Shown here piece by piece: positions 1 to 9,764 of a stretch of DNA of 64,000 nucleotides. Numbering within the stretch: position 1 is the stretch's first letter; each line of letters starts with the position of its first letter. The DNA lies in NCBI GenBank assembly GCA_002212725.1, contig MTCR01000103.1:17019-81018 (forward strand), given 5' to 3'. The translations under genes and the position numbers were made by a program. Origin of the DNA: Sphingobacteriales bacterium TSM_CSM. Its GTDB lineage: Bacteria > Bacteroidota > Bacteroidia > Chitinophagales > UBA2359. The notes under the pieces were generated by a model, which worked only from the letters and a program-made list of their open reading frames with translations, made no database searches and had not been told where the DNA came from.

Positions 1-1
1 A

Positions 2-42
2 AAAATCGGCAGCCAAACGTTGAGCATTGGGCTGCCGATTTT
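2..42 (-). terminator. Rho-independent terminator-like hairpin
   Basis: An 11-13 bp stem (AATCGGCAGCC at 4-14 pairing with GGCTGCCGATT at 30-40) is flanked by A and T runs, so it can work in both directions. On the minus strand it lies just beyond the stop of the secreted protease at 58 and is its likely terminator. Confidence 0.8.
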
Positions 43-57
43 ATTGTGCAACAAGCG

Positions 58-3000
58 TTAATACCGCATGATACTAATGCTCATAATGCCCGTATTTACC
101 CGAAGCAACTGATAGTCATCTGCCAGGGTGCGGCCATCTTTGTTGGCATCGGCATTAAGGTATTGGCCGGTTTGGTTGGCTTCGGAAATATATTGGTTAG
201 CATCGGCATAGTTAAGAACGCCGTTGTGGTCATAATCGCCTGCAAACAGCACATACACCCCGTTGGGCATTGCCTTTAGCTGGTTGGTTCCCATAGCGTT
301 AAACTCCGATTGGCTGAAATTGTACCAGTTCAGGCTGGGCATATTTAGGGCCACGCGGGTCATTACCGCCATATGCGACCGGGGTCTTACGGTAAAAATA
401 TAGGCCGTGTTTTCTTCCAGTTCCGGGAATTTAACTCCTTGGGTGGTGCCATCAGTATCCATAATTTGTCCATTGTTTTGTAAGAAAGCGGCTTTTCTGG
501 CAACGGGGGTAAACAGGTTAGCCGGGTCAAAGGCTTCAACCAACACCCAATCCACCACATCGGGCGGTATGGCGGCCGGGTTAGACACAGCTTCATTGCC
601 TTCGTAAAACCAGGGTTCTCTGAAAAATGGCTGTGCTTCGGGTATTAAATTTTGGTTATTGAGGTTAGTGGTCATCAGGCTGTCGGAAGGGTTGTAGCAG
701 CCTTCCAGCAATACTTTCAGTTTAACCACCATAACCGGGGTAGCCGGCGGCGGCGGTGGTGGAGGTGGCGGAACAACCGGCTCAAATACGGTAATGGTAT
801 AGTCTTCAAACTCGCCGTAAGTATAGGCAAGGCATGGAAAGGGCAGGGTAGGCAGGCTGCTGCTTACCCGTTTCATGGCAATGCGCATTCGGGTTGCGCC
901 TAAGGGGGCATCGGGTGCAATTGCCAGCAGGCCGGTGGCCGGGTTGGTGAAATAAGTACCCGAATCATACACCATTTCGCCTGTATCTTCAAAATCAAAA
1001 TCCTTGTTCCAGTCAATCCATATACGCCAGTACTGGGTATTGGTTTGTGTGCCAAAGCCGGGGGTAAGCGTAAAATTAAAGGTGCTGTCCTGATAAACCT
1101 GCACGTTAAGGTTGGTAAAATTGCCGTATCCGCCGTTATTACCCGATGTGTTGCTGATATTTGCCATTTGTATCGATTGAATCCACTCATTGGTGGAGTT
1201 TTGAGCAGCCACTTCGCAATACCCGCTGCACCCTGCCAGGGTGAAATACAGCGAGTTAGACCATTCCGATGTAATGCCGGTGCCACAAACCGTTCTTATC
1301 TGGAACTGGTATTGCTGGCAGGCGGCTCCGCCGGTAAAATCGGCATCAAGGTCGTAAATAGTAGCGGTAATCCAGGTAGTGTTGCCAACCAGTCGCAGGC
1401 GCACTTCATAAGCAGTTGCGCCGGCCACGGCATTCCAGATAATTTTTGCACTGGTGTTGGTAATGTTGGTAGCCTGTATGCCGGCCGGCACATTGCAGGC
1501 ATTGCCGCAGGCGGTGGTAAAGGTTTGCAGGGAGGAAAAAGCGCTTTGAGCGTTTGCGCCGCATACTGTTTGCACCTGCCATTCGTAGCCGAGGCATTCG
1601 GTAAGGCCGTTAATGGTTTGCGAAGTTGCAGTTGTGTTTACCGTTTGCCAGGTGGGCGCTCCTACATAGCGGTATTGCAGGTTATAGCTTTGCGCCCCGC
1701 TTGCGGCAGCCCAGATAAGGGTGGCCGAAGTAGCGCCGATGGCCGAAACAGACAATCCGGTTGGTGCATTGCAGGGCGCTGTGCAGCCGGTGGTGGTAAA
1801 GGTAGAAGTAGCACTGTAATTGCTGCTCAATCCATTGGTGCAAACTGTTTGTACCTGAAATTCGTACTGTGTGCAGGCTGTAAGGGCGCTAAGTATGTAG
1901 CTGTTGCTGCTGCTGTTGGCGGTTTGCCAGGTAGTTGTGCCTGCCTGCCGCCATTGAATGTTATAGCTGCCTGCGCCGCTAACGGCAGCCCATTGCAGGG
2001 TGGCCTGGTTGTTGCCAATGTTTGCCACACCGATTGAAGTTGGGGTGTTGCAGGTAGGTGTTGGGGTGGTAGCAGAAGTAATGTTTACCGCATAATCTTC
2101 CACTTCGCCGTAGGCAAATGTGCCGCAGGCATTGGGCAGCGTATTATCTGAACTTGCCACCCATTTCATTACTACCCGCATGGTGGTTGGTCCGGTTAGT
2201 GCGGTTGCAGGTATGGTAATGCTTGCATTTACCACATTGGCGGTTGCCTGTGTTGAACTATACAGCCTTTCCGACGGGTCGTCGAAAGTGCCGTTTTGGT
2301 TCAGGTCAATCCATATTCGCCAATATTCGGTGTAAGTTTGTCCGGCAAAACCGGGAGTAAGGGTAATATTGTAGCTGTTGCCTTGTTGCAGGGCAGTACC
2401 GGTACACCTGAAATCGGCATAACCACCGTTGGCGCCGCTATTGTTGTTAATGGTGTTGAGGGCAACGCCGGCAATCCATTCATACGCAACGTTGTTGCCT
2501 TTGGCGGTGCAGTAATTCAGCAATCCGGCAGGCGGCGTGGCAAAGGTTCGAACCGATGAAAAACTGCTCTGCTCTGAACTGCAAACCGATTGTACCTGAT
2601 ACTCATACGTTGTACAGGGTGTTAAACCCGATAAAGCGAGCGTGTTGCCGGTAATGCCGTTGTTGGTTATCCAGGCGGTAGTGCCGGTTTGCCTGTACCG
2701 TGCATTGTAGGACACAGCGTTTGGCATAACATTCCATGCTAATGTTACTGAGGTGGCGGTAAGCTGCGAAGTTCCCAGCCCGCCCGGAACCAGACAACCG
2801 CCGGGGTTGGCACATTGCAGAGAATTAAACGCATTAATTCGGCCGGCTCCCAGCAAACCCACATATCCGGGGTTTTGGCTGTTAATGTTGTCGGCGCCCG
2901 AAAAAATGCAATTTTCCACTTCGGCAGGGCCAAAACTTGGGTTGTAGGAAAATATCAGTGCTGCCAGACTGGCCACATTGGGGCAGGCCATTGAGGTTCC

Positions 3001-4149
3001 GTCGTAGTATTCATAAGCGGTGTTGCTGGTGGCAACGGTGCTTCTTATGCTGCTGCCGGGAGCGGTAATGTCAATCCATGAGCCGTAATTGGAGAAACTC
3101 GATTTCTGGTCGCTTTGGTTGCTCGAAGCCACGCTGATAACATTGTTGTATCCTGCGGGGTAAAACACCGAGTTGGTATTGTCGTTGCCGGCGGCGGCAA
3201 TTACCAGAATGCCGCGGTTCCGGGCTTCGTTAACTATGTTTTGGTACGTTTGTGCATAACCGCCGCCACCCCAAGAGCAACTGATAACTTCGGGATAATT
3301 GTTCATGGCATAGGTAAAAGCGGTCCAAATGCCCGATAAGGAGGCGTCGCTGTCTCTTGCACCTTTACAGGCCATTACTTTTACGTTATACGAAATAGCG
3401 CCGCCGCCCTTGGCATTGTTGGTAACAGCAGCAGCAATACCTGCGCAGTGGGTTCCGTGTGAAAAGTAAAAATTACTTGCTCCCGATGGCGGGTTGGGGT
3501 TATTGTCGTTGTTACCGCCGTCCCAGCCGTTTACATCATCAACATAACCATTTCCGTCATCGTCAAGGCCGTTTCCGGGTATTTCGCCGGTGTTGGTCCA
3601 GATGTTGGCAGCCAGGTCTTCGTGTGTCAGGCGTACAGCATCATCAACAATAGCTACCACCACATTAGAAGAACCCGTAGCCAAATCCCATGCATCAAAA
3701 GCATCAACCTTTGAAATGTGCCATTGGGTATTGTTGGTAATAAACGGGTCGTTGGGCGTTAGGCACAATTGTTCGTAGGGCACTTTTTCGGCATATTCTA
3801 CCCACGGAAAAGCGTTCAAATCCCTGATTAAGGCATCAACATTGCCGGCTTCAGAAAAATGGAGGATATAAGTGCGGTAAAAAACCGGCGTTTTCAGTTT
3901 TTCAAACGGACGGTAAATGCGCTGAACTTTATACCTTTCAATAAGCCCGGACAAGAAGGGATATTGGCGGACATCGGAAACGCCTGCTTCAAACACAGGT
4001 AGTTTAACCTCAGATTTATCCGATATTTTAATAAACACCTGTCCGTCCCAATAGTGGGCGTACACTGTTTGCGCAAGTACCGGCCAACTGCCGTACACCA
4101 GGAACAAAGCACAAACTGCTAATAATTTTAATTGAGTGAATTGCTGCAT
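58..4149 (-). CDS. Secreted subtilisin-like (S8) protease with Fn3, GEVED and dockerin-like domains
   Basis: A large exported serine protease of about 1363 residues, probably degrading protein outside the cell. The start is the ATG at 4149; the frame is open five codons further to a TTG, but the signal peptide (MQQFTQLKLLAV..., cleaved after VLAQ) begins at the ATG. An inhibitor-like propeptide region precedes the S8 domain, whose triad is visible: Asp in AIVDDAV (about residue 169), His in SHGTHCAG (231) and Ser in GTSMACP (386), with oxyanion Asn in AAAGND. Downstream are four to five Fn3-like modules and two GEVED domains (YWRIWIDLNQNG, GEVEDYAVNI; second copy ends GEFEDYTITV). A proline run follows, and the last about 60 residues hold two EF-hand-like dockerin repeats (DYDHNGVLNYAD; DANKDGRTLADD). 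No canonical T9SS C-terminal domain is visible, which is unusual for a secreted Bacteroidota protease; the tail may be a different anchoring or sorting device. It is transcribed alone. Confidence 0.93.
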   Translation of the reverse strand: MQQFTQLKLLAVCALFLVYGSWPVLAQTVYAHYWDGQVFIKISDKSEVKLPVFEAGVSDVRQYPFLSGLIERYKVQRIYRPFEKLKTPVFYRTYILHFSEAGNVDALIRDLNAFPWVEYAEKVPYEQLCLTPNDPFITNNTQWHISKVDAFDAWDLATGSSNVVVAIVDDAVRLTHEDLAANIWTNTGEIPGNGLDDDGNGYVDDVNGWDGGNNDNNPNPPSGASNFYFSHGTHCAGIAAAVTNNAKGGGAISYNVKVMACKGARDSDASLSGIWTAFTYAMNNYPEVISCSWGGGGYAQTYQNIVNEARNRGILVIAAAGNDNTNSVFYPAGYNNVISVASSNQSDQKSSFSNYGSWIDITAPGSSIRSTVATSNTAYEYYDGTSMACPNVASLAALIFSYNPSFGPAEVENCIFSGADNINSQNPGYVGLLGAGRINAFNSLQCANPGGCLVPGGLGTSQLTATSVTLAWNVMPNAVSYNARYRQTGTTAWITNNGITGNTLALSGLTPCTTYEYQVQSVCSSEQSSFSSVRTFATPPAGLLNYCTAKGNNVAYEWIAGVALNTINNNSGANGGYADFRCTGTALQQGNSYNITLTPGFAGQTYTEYWRIWIDLNQNGTFDDPSERLYSSTQATANVVNASITIPATALTGPTTMRVVMKWVASSDNTLPNACGTFAYGEVEDYAVNITSATTPTPTCNTPTSIGVANIGNNQATLQWAAVSGAGSYNIQWRQAGTTTWQTANSSSNSYILSALTACTQYEFQVQTVCTNGLSSNYSATSTFTTTGCTAPCNAPTGLSVSAIGATSATLIWAAASGAQSYNLQYRYVGAPTWQTVNTTATSQTINGLTECLGYEWQVQTVCGANAQSAFSSLQTFTTACGNACNVPAGIQATNITNTSAKIIWNAVAGATAYEVRLRLVGNTTWITATIYDLDADFTGGAACQQYQFQIRTVCGTGITSEWSNSLYFTLAGCSGYCEVAAQNSTNEWIQSIQMANISNTSGNNGGYGNFTNLNVQVYQDSTFNFTLTPGFGTQTNTQYWRIWIDWNKDFDFEDTGEMVYDSGTYFTNPATGLLAIAPDAPLGATRMRIAMKRVSSSLPTLPFPCLAYTYGEFEDYTITVFEPVVPPPPPPPPPATPVMVVKLKVLLEGCYNPSDSLMTTNLNNQNLIPEAQPFFREPWFYEGNEAVSNPAAIPPDVVDWVLVEAFDPANLFTPVARKAAFLQNNGQIMDTDGTTQGVKFPELEENTAYIFTVRPRSHMAVMTRVALNMPSLNWYNFSQSEFNAMGTNQLKAMPNGVYVLFAGDYDHNGVLNYADANQYISEANQTGQYLNADANKDGRTLADDYQLLRVNTGIMSISIMRY

Positions 4150-4375
4150 AATGAATAAAGGCAATGTGCGGTTAAAGATAGTAATACTATGCCGATAATG
4201 ACGAACAAAACCCCGGGTTGTTCCGATGTTTGCATTGAATTGACTTTATTATGACATTATTTGCCGGCTGTATTCTGCAATGACCTCCTTTCAATTTCAT
4301 GCAAAGGCAAACTATATGGACATTAATAATGTTTTGTAGTTTGACAGAAACAATAAACCAACTGGAAAAACAATT

Positions 4376-5293
4376 ATGAAAGCAGTAATTTGTACAAAGT
4401 ACGGCCCTCCCGAAGTGTTAATTCTTACCCAGGTTGAAAAGCCTGTACCCAAAGACAACGAGATTTTGGTAGCCATTAAGGCAACAGCGGTAAACTCGGG
4501 CGATGTAAGGGTGCGGGCATTGGCGGTAGAAGGGTTTTTAAAAATAGTAATGCGCTTTGTTTTGGGCTTTACCAAACCCCGGAAACCCATTTTGGGCACA
4601 GTGTTTTCGGGCATTGTGGCGCAGGTGGGCAGCAAGGTGCAAAATTTTTCGGCAGGCGATGAGGTTTACGGCATTACCGGTTTTCGGTTTGGAACTTATG
4701 CCGAATATATTGCCGTTGCTGAAAAAAGCGTGATTACTCACAAACCGGCCAACGCCACATTTGAAGAAGCGGCGGCTATTTTGTTTGGCGGTCAAACGGC
4801 CATCTACTTTTTGCAGAAGGCAAAAATTGCAGAAAGGGTAAATCCTTCTGTTTTAATTTATGGCGCAACAGGGGCGGTAGGCACGGCAGCCGTGCAATTA
4901 GCCAAATACTACCATGCCCGGGTAACGGCTGTTTGCAGCTCTAACGGGCAAGACCTGGCAAATAAATTAGGTGCCGATAAGGTTATTTTGTACGATAAGG
5001 AAGATTTAAGCCAAATACCCGAAAAATTTGACATCTTTTTTGACGCAGTAGGTAAAGCACCCCAAAAACAAGCCCTTAATATGCTTAACAAAGGCGGCAG
5101 CTACCAAACAGTTGGCGGTTTAGATGTGGCAGATGATAAAATAGAACAACTGCAACTGTTGCGCACCCTTTTTGAACAGGGCAGCTACCAGGCTACTATT
5201 GACCGTGTATTTACTTTAGACGAAATAGTGGAAGCACACCGCTATGTAGATACCGGCAGGAAAAAAGGCAATGTGGTGGTAAAGATACCGTAA
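4376..5293 (+). CDS. NAD(P)-dependent zinc-independent alcohol dehydrogenase / quinone oxidoreductase family protein
   Basis: A 305-residue cytoplasmic medium-chain dehydrogenase/reductase. The N-terminal GroES-like half (MKAVICTKYGPPEVL..., then ILGTVFSGIVAQVG) is followed by a Rossmann half with the dinucleotide-binding motif YGATGAVGTAAVQLAK near residue 160. The catalytic and structural zinc cysteines are absent, which places it with quinone oxidoreductase-like members that reduce enones or quinones with NADPH. The length is close to the family norm (about 310-330). It stands alone between a divergent protease and the next plus-strand genes. The substrate cannot be read from sequence. Confidence 0.9.
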   Translation: MKAVICTKYGPPEVLILTQVEKPVPKDNEILVAIKATAVNSGDVRVRALAVEGFLKIVMRFVLGFTKPRKPILGTVFSGIVAQVGSKVQNFSAGDEVYGITGFRFGTYAEYIAVAEKSVITHKPANATFEEAAAILFGGQTAIYFLQKAKIAERVNPSVLIYGATGAVGTAAVQLAKYYHARVTAVCSSNGQDLANKLGADKVILYDKEDLSQIPEKFDIFFDAVGKAPQKQALNMLNKGGSYQTVGGLDVADDKIEQLQLLRTLFEQGSYQATIDRVFTLDEIVEAHRYVDTGRKKGNVVVKIP

Positions 5294-5441
5294 ACGCATT
5301 TTTACATTTTGCCCCGGGTTAAGTTATTGCCCGAACAACTTTATTTATAAGCCCAAATTCCGCCAACCCAACCAACCGTGCGGCAGGCGTTTGCGTTATG
5401 AGTGAGTAGTTTTGCTTTTTTAATCCCTTAATCGTTTTGGT

Positions 5442-6413
5442 ATGCAACGTTTACTTTTACCCGTTTTACTTTTTCTTTCCTGCAACAGTTTGTGGGCACA
5501 AATGGAATGGTCTCCTAATTATATGCAAACAATATGGTACGGCGACACCATTGCTTTTGATGCGCCGTACCTTTATTTACACCCCGATACATCGGGCAGC
5601 AATATCTGGCAAATTGGCGCACCATCAAAACCGGGTTTCAATGCGGCTTTTTCGCCTCCCAATGCCATAGTTACCGATACTTTAAACCCATATCCGCCAA
5701 ACAACCACTCGTGGTTTGATGTGTACTTAGGCACATTTAACTTTTCGGATTTCTATGGAAACGATATGTTTATTGAAATGCAACACCGTTTTGATACCGA
5801 TACCCTGAAAGATGGCGGTTTTATACAGGTTTCTTACGATATGGGCAGTACCTGGATGAACATTATACAAGATACCGTATGGCAAGATGTAAATCCTGCC
5901 TGGGAGAATTTAAACCTGTACAACCAAAGCAATGCCCTTTACAACGGCGAACCCGGTTTTTCGGGCATATCAAACGGTTGGGTTACTACCGGCTTTACCT
6001 GGCATTATACACCGGTGCGCAACAGCCACGCACCAATGCCCGATACCCTGATTTTGCGGTTTAATTTCATCAGCGACAGCCTGCACAACAACCGCAACGG
6101 CTGGATGATAGACAACATCAGGCTTTTTGCCGTTGATTTGGGGTCGGGTATCGGGCAAACACAATCTGATAGCTCCATATTTAGTGTATATCCAAATCCG
6201 GCAGCCAATAAAACAGGGGTGCGCCTGAATCAACCGTATCAAAAGGTGGAGTATGCACTTTTTTCGGCATCGGGAAGCTTGGTGAAAGAAGCGATTGTAC
6301 AAAATACGCAGGAATTTGACATAGATTTGAGTCAAATTTCAGCAGGAATGTATATCTTGCGCCTTATTATCAATAACCGGCTTTCAACTTTTGAAAAGTT
6401 GTTGGTGCGGTAA
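5442..6413 (+). CDS. Secreted protein with T9SS type A sorting domain
   Basis: A 323-residue exported protein. It has an N-terminal signal peptide (LLLPVLLFLSCNSLWAQ) and a C-terminal T9SS sorting domain with the hallmark VYPNPAANK opening (about residue 248) and the closing GMYILRLI...FEKLLVR strands. This domain directs outer-membrane passage through the type IX machinery and is normally cleaved or lipid-anchored at the surface. The middle (residues 25-235) reads as a beta-rich, MAM/jelly-roll-like domain rich in Asp, Asn and Trp (HRFDTDTLKDGGFIQVSYD, GWMIDNIRLF), typical of surface carbohydrate- or protein-binding domains. No catalytic motif is recognised. The next gene begins 12 nt downstream, so the two are probably co-transcribed. 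Confidence 0.85.
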   Translation: MQRLLLPVLLFLSCNSLWAQMEWSPNYMQTIWYGDTIAFDAPYLYLHPDTSGSNIWQIGAPSKPGFNAAFSPPNAIVTDTLNPYPPNNHSWFDVYLGTFNFSDFYGNDMFIEMQHRFDTDTLKDGGFIQVSYDMGSTWMNIIQDTVWQDVNPAWENLNLYNQSNALYNGEPGFSGISNGWVTTGFTWHYTPVRNSHAPMPDTLILRFNFISDSLHNNRNGWMIDNIRLFAVDLGSGIGQTQSDSSIFSVYPNPAANKTGVRLNQPYQKVEYALFSASGSLVKEAIVQNTQEFDIDLSQISAGMYILRLIINNRLSTFEKLLVR

Positions 6414-6425
6414 ATTTACTACTTT

Positions 6426-7415
6426 ATGTACCGCCTTTTATTGCTTATGTTACTTGCTAACCCTATTTCACCACTCATTGCCCAACAGGTGTATAACCCT
6501 GCCATGCCACTGGCGCACACCTATTCTATTGCAGGCTACGACCCCAAAACCGGCGAAATGGGCGTGGCCGTACAATCGCACTGGTTTTCGGTAGGAAGCA
6601 TAGTAACCTGGGGCGAAGCCGGAGTAGGCGTTGTAGCCACTCAATCTTTTGTAAACCCCGCATTTGGCCCCGATGGGCTGGCTTTGATGCGAAAAGGACT
6701 TAGCCCACAGGCTGCCTTAGACAGTCTGCTGGCAACCGATGCCGGACACGATGTGCGGCAGGTGGCATTGCTGAATGCCAAAGGCGAAACGGCGGTACAT
6801 ACCGGCAGTAATTGTATTGCCGAAGCCGGACACAAACAAGGTAAATATTTTTCGGCACAGGCCAACATGATGCTTACCGATAAGGTTTGGGGCGCCATGG
6901 CCACCGCTTTCGAAACCACCCAGGCACCCCTTGCCGAACGGCTTATTGCTGCGCTGGAAGCGGCAGAAAATGCCGGTGGTGATATAAGAGGAAAGCAATC
7001 GGCAGCCATATTGGTGGTAAGCGGCACCAACACGGGTAAACCTTGGGTTGACCGGTTGATTGACCTTCGGGTAGAAGACCACACACAGCCAATTGCCGAA
7101 ATTAAGCGCCTTTTACAGGTGCATCGCGCATACGGACACATGAACGCCGGCGACCTTGCTGTGGAAAAAGGTAATATGGACGAAGCGATGAAAGAATACG
7201 CCGCCGCCCAAAAATTGTTTCCCGATAATGAAGAAATGAGTTATTGGACAGCCGTAACGCTTGCCAACGCAGGAAAAACCGATGAAGCCCTTGCTCTGTT
7301 TAAGCAGGTGTTTGCCAAAAATGAGCAATGGCGTATTTTAACTACCCGGATTGTAAAAAACAAACTGCTTACCGTAGATGCCCAAACCCTGTTGCAAATT
7401 CTGGAAGCAAGGTAG
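6426..7415 (+). CDS. DUF1028 family (Ntn-hydrolase-like) secreted protein with TPR tail
   Basis: A 329-residue protein with signal peptide (YRLLLLMLLANPISPLIAQ). Residues about 30-230 match the DUF1028 pattern: HTYSIAGYDPKTGEMGVAVQ, then a Gly-rich GVGVVATQSFVNPAFGPDGL and the LLATDAGHDVRQVALL stretch. DUF1028 proteins are predicted to have an Ntn-hydrolase fold, but their substrate is not established. Residues about 235-320 form TPR-like helical repeats (GNMDEAMKEYAAAQKLFPDN; GKTDEALALFKQVF), a partner-binding add-on often seen in Bacteroidota members. It follows the T9SS cargo gene by 12 nt. Confidence is high for family, low for biochemical role. Confidence 0.85.
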   Translation: MYRLLLLMLLANPISPLIAQQVYNPAMPLAHTYSIAGYDPKTGEMGVAVQSHWFSVGSIVTWGEAGVGVVATQSFVNPAFGPDGLALMRKGLSPQAALDSLLATDAGHDVRQVALLNAKGETAVHTGSNCIAEAGHKQGKYFSAQANMMLTDKVWGAMATAFETTQAPLAERLIAALEAAENAGGDIRGKQSAAILVVSGTNTGKPWVDRLIDLRVEDHTQPIAEIKRLLQVHRAYGHMNAGDLAVEKGNMDEAMKEYAAAQKLFPDNEEMSYWTAVTLANAGKTDEALALFKQVFAKNEQWRILTTRIVKNKLLTVDAQTLLQILEAR

Positions 7416-7520
7416 GTCAAAGGGTGTAATGCAAGTACAGGGGCTACGCAGTGCTTGTTTCCGCTAAAGAACAGCAGCAGACAACGATGGCAATAAGTAA
7501 TAAAAAAAATACTTTGTAAA

Positions 7521-7528
7521 TACCTTTG
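7521..7528 (+). promoter_or_regulatory. TAnnTTTG -7 box upstream of the HTTM-like gene
   Basis: TACCTTTG matches the Bacteroidota -7 consensus 42 nt before the ATG at 7571. No good TTTG lies at the expected -33 position, so this is a weaker call than the other promoters listed. Confidence 0.4.
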
Positions 7529-7570
7529 TATTACAAGTTTATGAGCTGTAGATAGCCATAAAAGTATTAT

Positions 7571-9118
7571 ATGAAAGGCAGATTTATTGGACAGCTTTGT
7601 GGGTTTATTACCCAAGGGCGGTTAATAGTAATAGCCCTGTTGCTTTTTTTTACCTACTTTGCATTGCTTATAGCGCTCCCTCAAAATGGGGTAAACACCA
7701 TGCTGAGGCTATATAGCAGTCGTTTATTAATGTTAGGTGGTATTGCTTTTGCCTGTTACTATAGTTATAATGCCCATACAGTAAACAAACCATTTGATGC
7801 CCTGTTGCAGCAGCAGTGTTACCCGCATACACTGGCCATATTCAGGATTTGTGTTTTTCTCATACCGGCACTTTTTGCCCTTTACCCCGGTTCCAGTATT
7901 TCGGGTTGGATGTTGGAAGAGTGGATAGACCTGCCTGTATCAGAAAGAAAACCGTTGCCGTTTATGGACTGGTACAGCATGCATGTGCCCGTTGGAAGGC
8001 AAATTGCCGATACCATACAGCCGTTTTACAAATTGGTTTCGGTAATGGGTTTGCTGGGCTTGTTTACCCGCTTTTCTACCATTTCTTTTGCCATTTGCAA
8101 TTTTTACATCTACAGCATCATGAGCTTGTATGGGAAGCCGGTTAACAATCAACACATGTTTTGGTTTCCGGCCATACTGGCTTTGTCAGATTGCGGGCGG
8201 GTTTTTTCGGCCGATTATCTCCTGCGGCAATATTGGCATAAAAATACAACACCTGTAACTCGTGGCGCTCAGTACTATTATCCCATTCTTTGTATTTGGC
8301 TGCTGTTGGGTGTTTTTTACTTTTTTCCCGGTTTCTGGAAAATCTGGACATCAGGTTTTGACTGGATATTTAAAGGCTATCTGAAAGGCTATCTGTACCT
8401 CAAATGGCATGAACTAAATAACTGGCAACCCTTATTTCGCATTGACCAATATCCGGTTATGCTGGTTTTGGCAGCGGCAGCCACCATTGTGTTTGAAATA
8501 GGGTTTATTTTTGGGGTTCTTCACCGAAAATGGCGCTTAGTGTTAATTCCGGCAGGCATGTTGTTTCATGGTGGGGTGTATTTAATGATGCAAATCAGTT
8601 TTTTTCAGTTATTTCAAGGCTATGTTGTGCTGCTGAATTTTGACCGGCTTGCATCTAAATCTGCAGGTAGCAGGAATGCGCCGCCATACAACCATAAGGC
8701 TTTTAATTGGCAGTTGGCTGTTTTCGGGTTTATTTTGACCGGAAATGCACTGATGGGGGTACTTAAAACCAACAGTTTTCCATTTGCCTGTTATCCTGCT
8801 TTTGATACTGAAGTAAAAGTTACAGGCTTTGAGGTAATAGTATATGAGGCCAATTGCAATCATCGCATTGTGTATGATGCCCAACTGCGAAACCTCCTGA
8901 ACAAGCATTACACCTCCTATAATTTGCAGGCCAGGGAATTTGCATTGCTGAAAGCAGCAAACCGGTCAGACTCTCTGAAAGCCATAACCGAAGCAAAAGC
9001 AATTACAGCAGCCTTGCAACAAATACTGGCTTGTGATACAGTGTATTTCTATAAAACGCAATTGGGCAATGAAAATAACCCTAAGACAAGAACAAAATTG
9101 CTGCAAATATCCCCCTGA
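7571..9118 (+). CDS. HTTM-like polytopic membrane protein
   Basis: A 515-residue inner-membrane protein with about nine to ten hydrophobic segments in the first 400 residues (for example VIALLLFFTYFALLIAL, LLMLGGIAFACYYSY, IWLLLGVFYFFPGFWKIW, VLAAAATIVFEIGFIFGVL) and a soluble C-terminal tail. The spacing, and the motifs GLFTRFSTISFAICNFYIYS and FWFPAILALSDCGRVFSADY, resemble the HTTM family, the membrane part of vitamin-K-dependent gamma-carboxylase relatives. Enzyme activity is not implied because carboxylase residues cannot be verified by eye. A second protein of related architecture (lipase-maturation-factor type) lies at 22558, on the other side of the PhyH operon, which suggests the two belong to the same accessory set. 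Confidence 0.7.
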   Translation: MKGRFIGQLCGFITQGRLIVIALLLFFTYFALLIALPQNGVNTMLRLYSSRLLMLGGIAFACYYSYNAHTVNKPFDALLQQQCYPHTLAIFRICVFLIPALFALYPGSSISGWMLEEWIDLPVSERKPLPFMDWYSMHVPVGRQIADTIQPFYKLVSVMGLLGLFTRFSTISFAICNFYIYSIMSLYGKPVNNQHMFWFPAILALSDCGRVFSADYLLRQYWHKNTTPVTRGAQYYYPILCIWLLLGVFYFFPGFWKIWTSGFDWIFKGYLKGYLYLKWHELNNWQPLFRIDQYPVMLVLAAAATIVFEIGFIFGVLHRKWRLVLIPAGMLFHGGVYLMMQISFFQLFQGYVVLLNFDRLASKSAGSRNAPPYNHKAFNWQLAVFGFILTGNALMGVLKTNSFPFACYPAFDTEVKVTGFEVIVYEANCNHRIVYDAQLRNLLNKHYTSYNLQAREFALLKAANRSDSLKAITEAKAITAALQQILACDTVYFYKTQLGNENNPKTRTKLLQISP

Positions 9119-9197
9119 CCCTTTTGTTATAAGCAGCAATGTGCCATAAAAACAGGGAGAGTATTGCAGTCCGGACGTTTTTTGTTTGAAGAAAAAG

Positions 9198-9229
9198 TTT
9201 GAAACTAACCTTAAAACCAGTTACCTTTG
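9198..9229 (+). promoter_or_regulatory. Bacteroidota promoter for lipoprotein-DUF1800-DUF1501 operon
   Basis: TTTG at 9198-9201, a 20-nt spacer and TACCTTTG at 9222-9229, an almost ideal -33/-7 pair. Transcription would start near 9233, which excludes the longest upstream start (9227) of the next gene and supports the ATG at 9281 or 9287. Confidence 0.8.
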
Positions 9230-9280
9230 CAGAGAGTTAACCTGAAGCACCACTTTTTCCTTAATAAAGTAAATAAAAAA

Positions 9281-9748
9281 ATGCATATGAAAGCAACATT
9301 TTCACCCTTCTTAGTACTACTTGCCGCCCTTTTTATTATCTCTTCCTGCTCTGTGGAGCCTCGCGGCAATGAAAATACCGAAACCAAAACCGAAGCCCAA
9401 ACCGATGCACCGCCGGCTCCCAAAACTTTCGACGGAAATTTTCTTTATTCGGGAAAACTGAACGGCAAAGATATATTGGTAAAAATTGTGGTGAAAGAAA
9501 AAATGCTCAGCGGTGGTTATTATTTCTTACCCGATGGCAAGGAAAGCAAAGTGTCGGGTAAACTTACCTCCGATACTACCGGTGAAATGACCGAGTTTGA
9601 CGAAAACAACAAACCGGTGGCCACCTTTAACGGCACCTTTAAACCCGATGGTACGGCTGATATTACGCGCACGGTTACCGGCAGCCAAACCCCTGAAATG
9701 TTTACCCTGGCGCCCTTTAAAGACGAGGGGGCATATAAACCCAATTAG
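9281..9748 (+). CDS. Small outer-membrane-type lipoprotein, unknown function
   Basis: About 155 residues from ATG 9281 (a second ATG at 9287 is equally possible). The N-terminus is a lipoprotein signal with lipobox FIISSC, followed by a low-complexity Asn/Glu/Thr linker (ENTETKTEAQTDAPP). The remaining about 110 residues form a beta-rich domain with repeating short strands (FDGNFLYSGKLNGKDILVKI, then SGGYYFLPDGKESKVSGKL) ending in a FTLAPFKDEG motif. This pattern recalls small MORN- or lipocalin-like secreted proteins, but no named family is recognised. It heads an operon with DUF1800, whose ATG follows the stop by 16 nt. Confidence 0.8.
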   Translation: MHMKATFSPFLVLLAALFIISSCSVEPRGNENTETKTEAQTDAPPAPKTFDGNFLYSGKLNGKDILVKIVVKEKMLSGGYYFLPDGKESKVSGKLTSDTTGEMTEFDENNKPVATFNGTFKPDGTADITRTVTGSQTPEMFTLAPFKDEGAYKPN

Positions 9749-9764
9749 TCGCATACAGCACACT

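Noticed and set aside
1045..2037. Open frame of 330 codons on the plus strand
   Set aside because: It lies antisense to the well-supported subtilisin-like protease, has no family pattern and shows the composition of a reverse shadow of Fn3/GEVED repeats.
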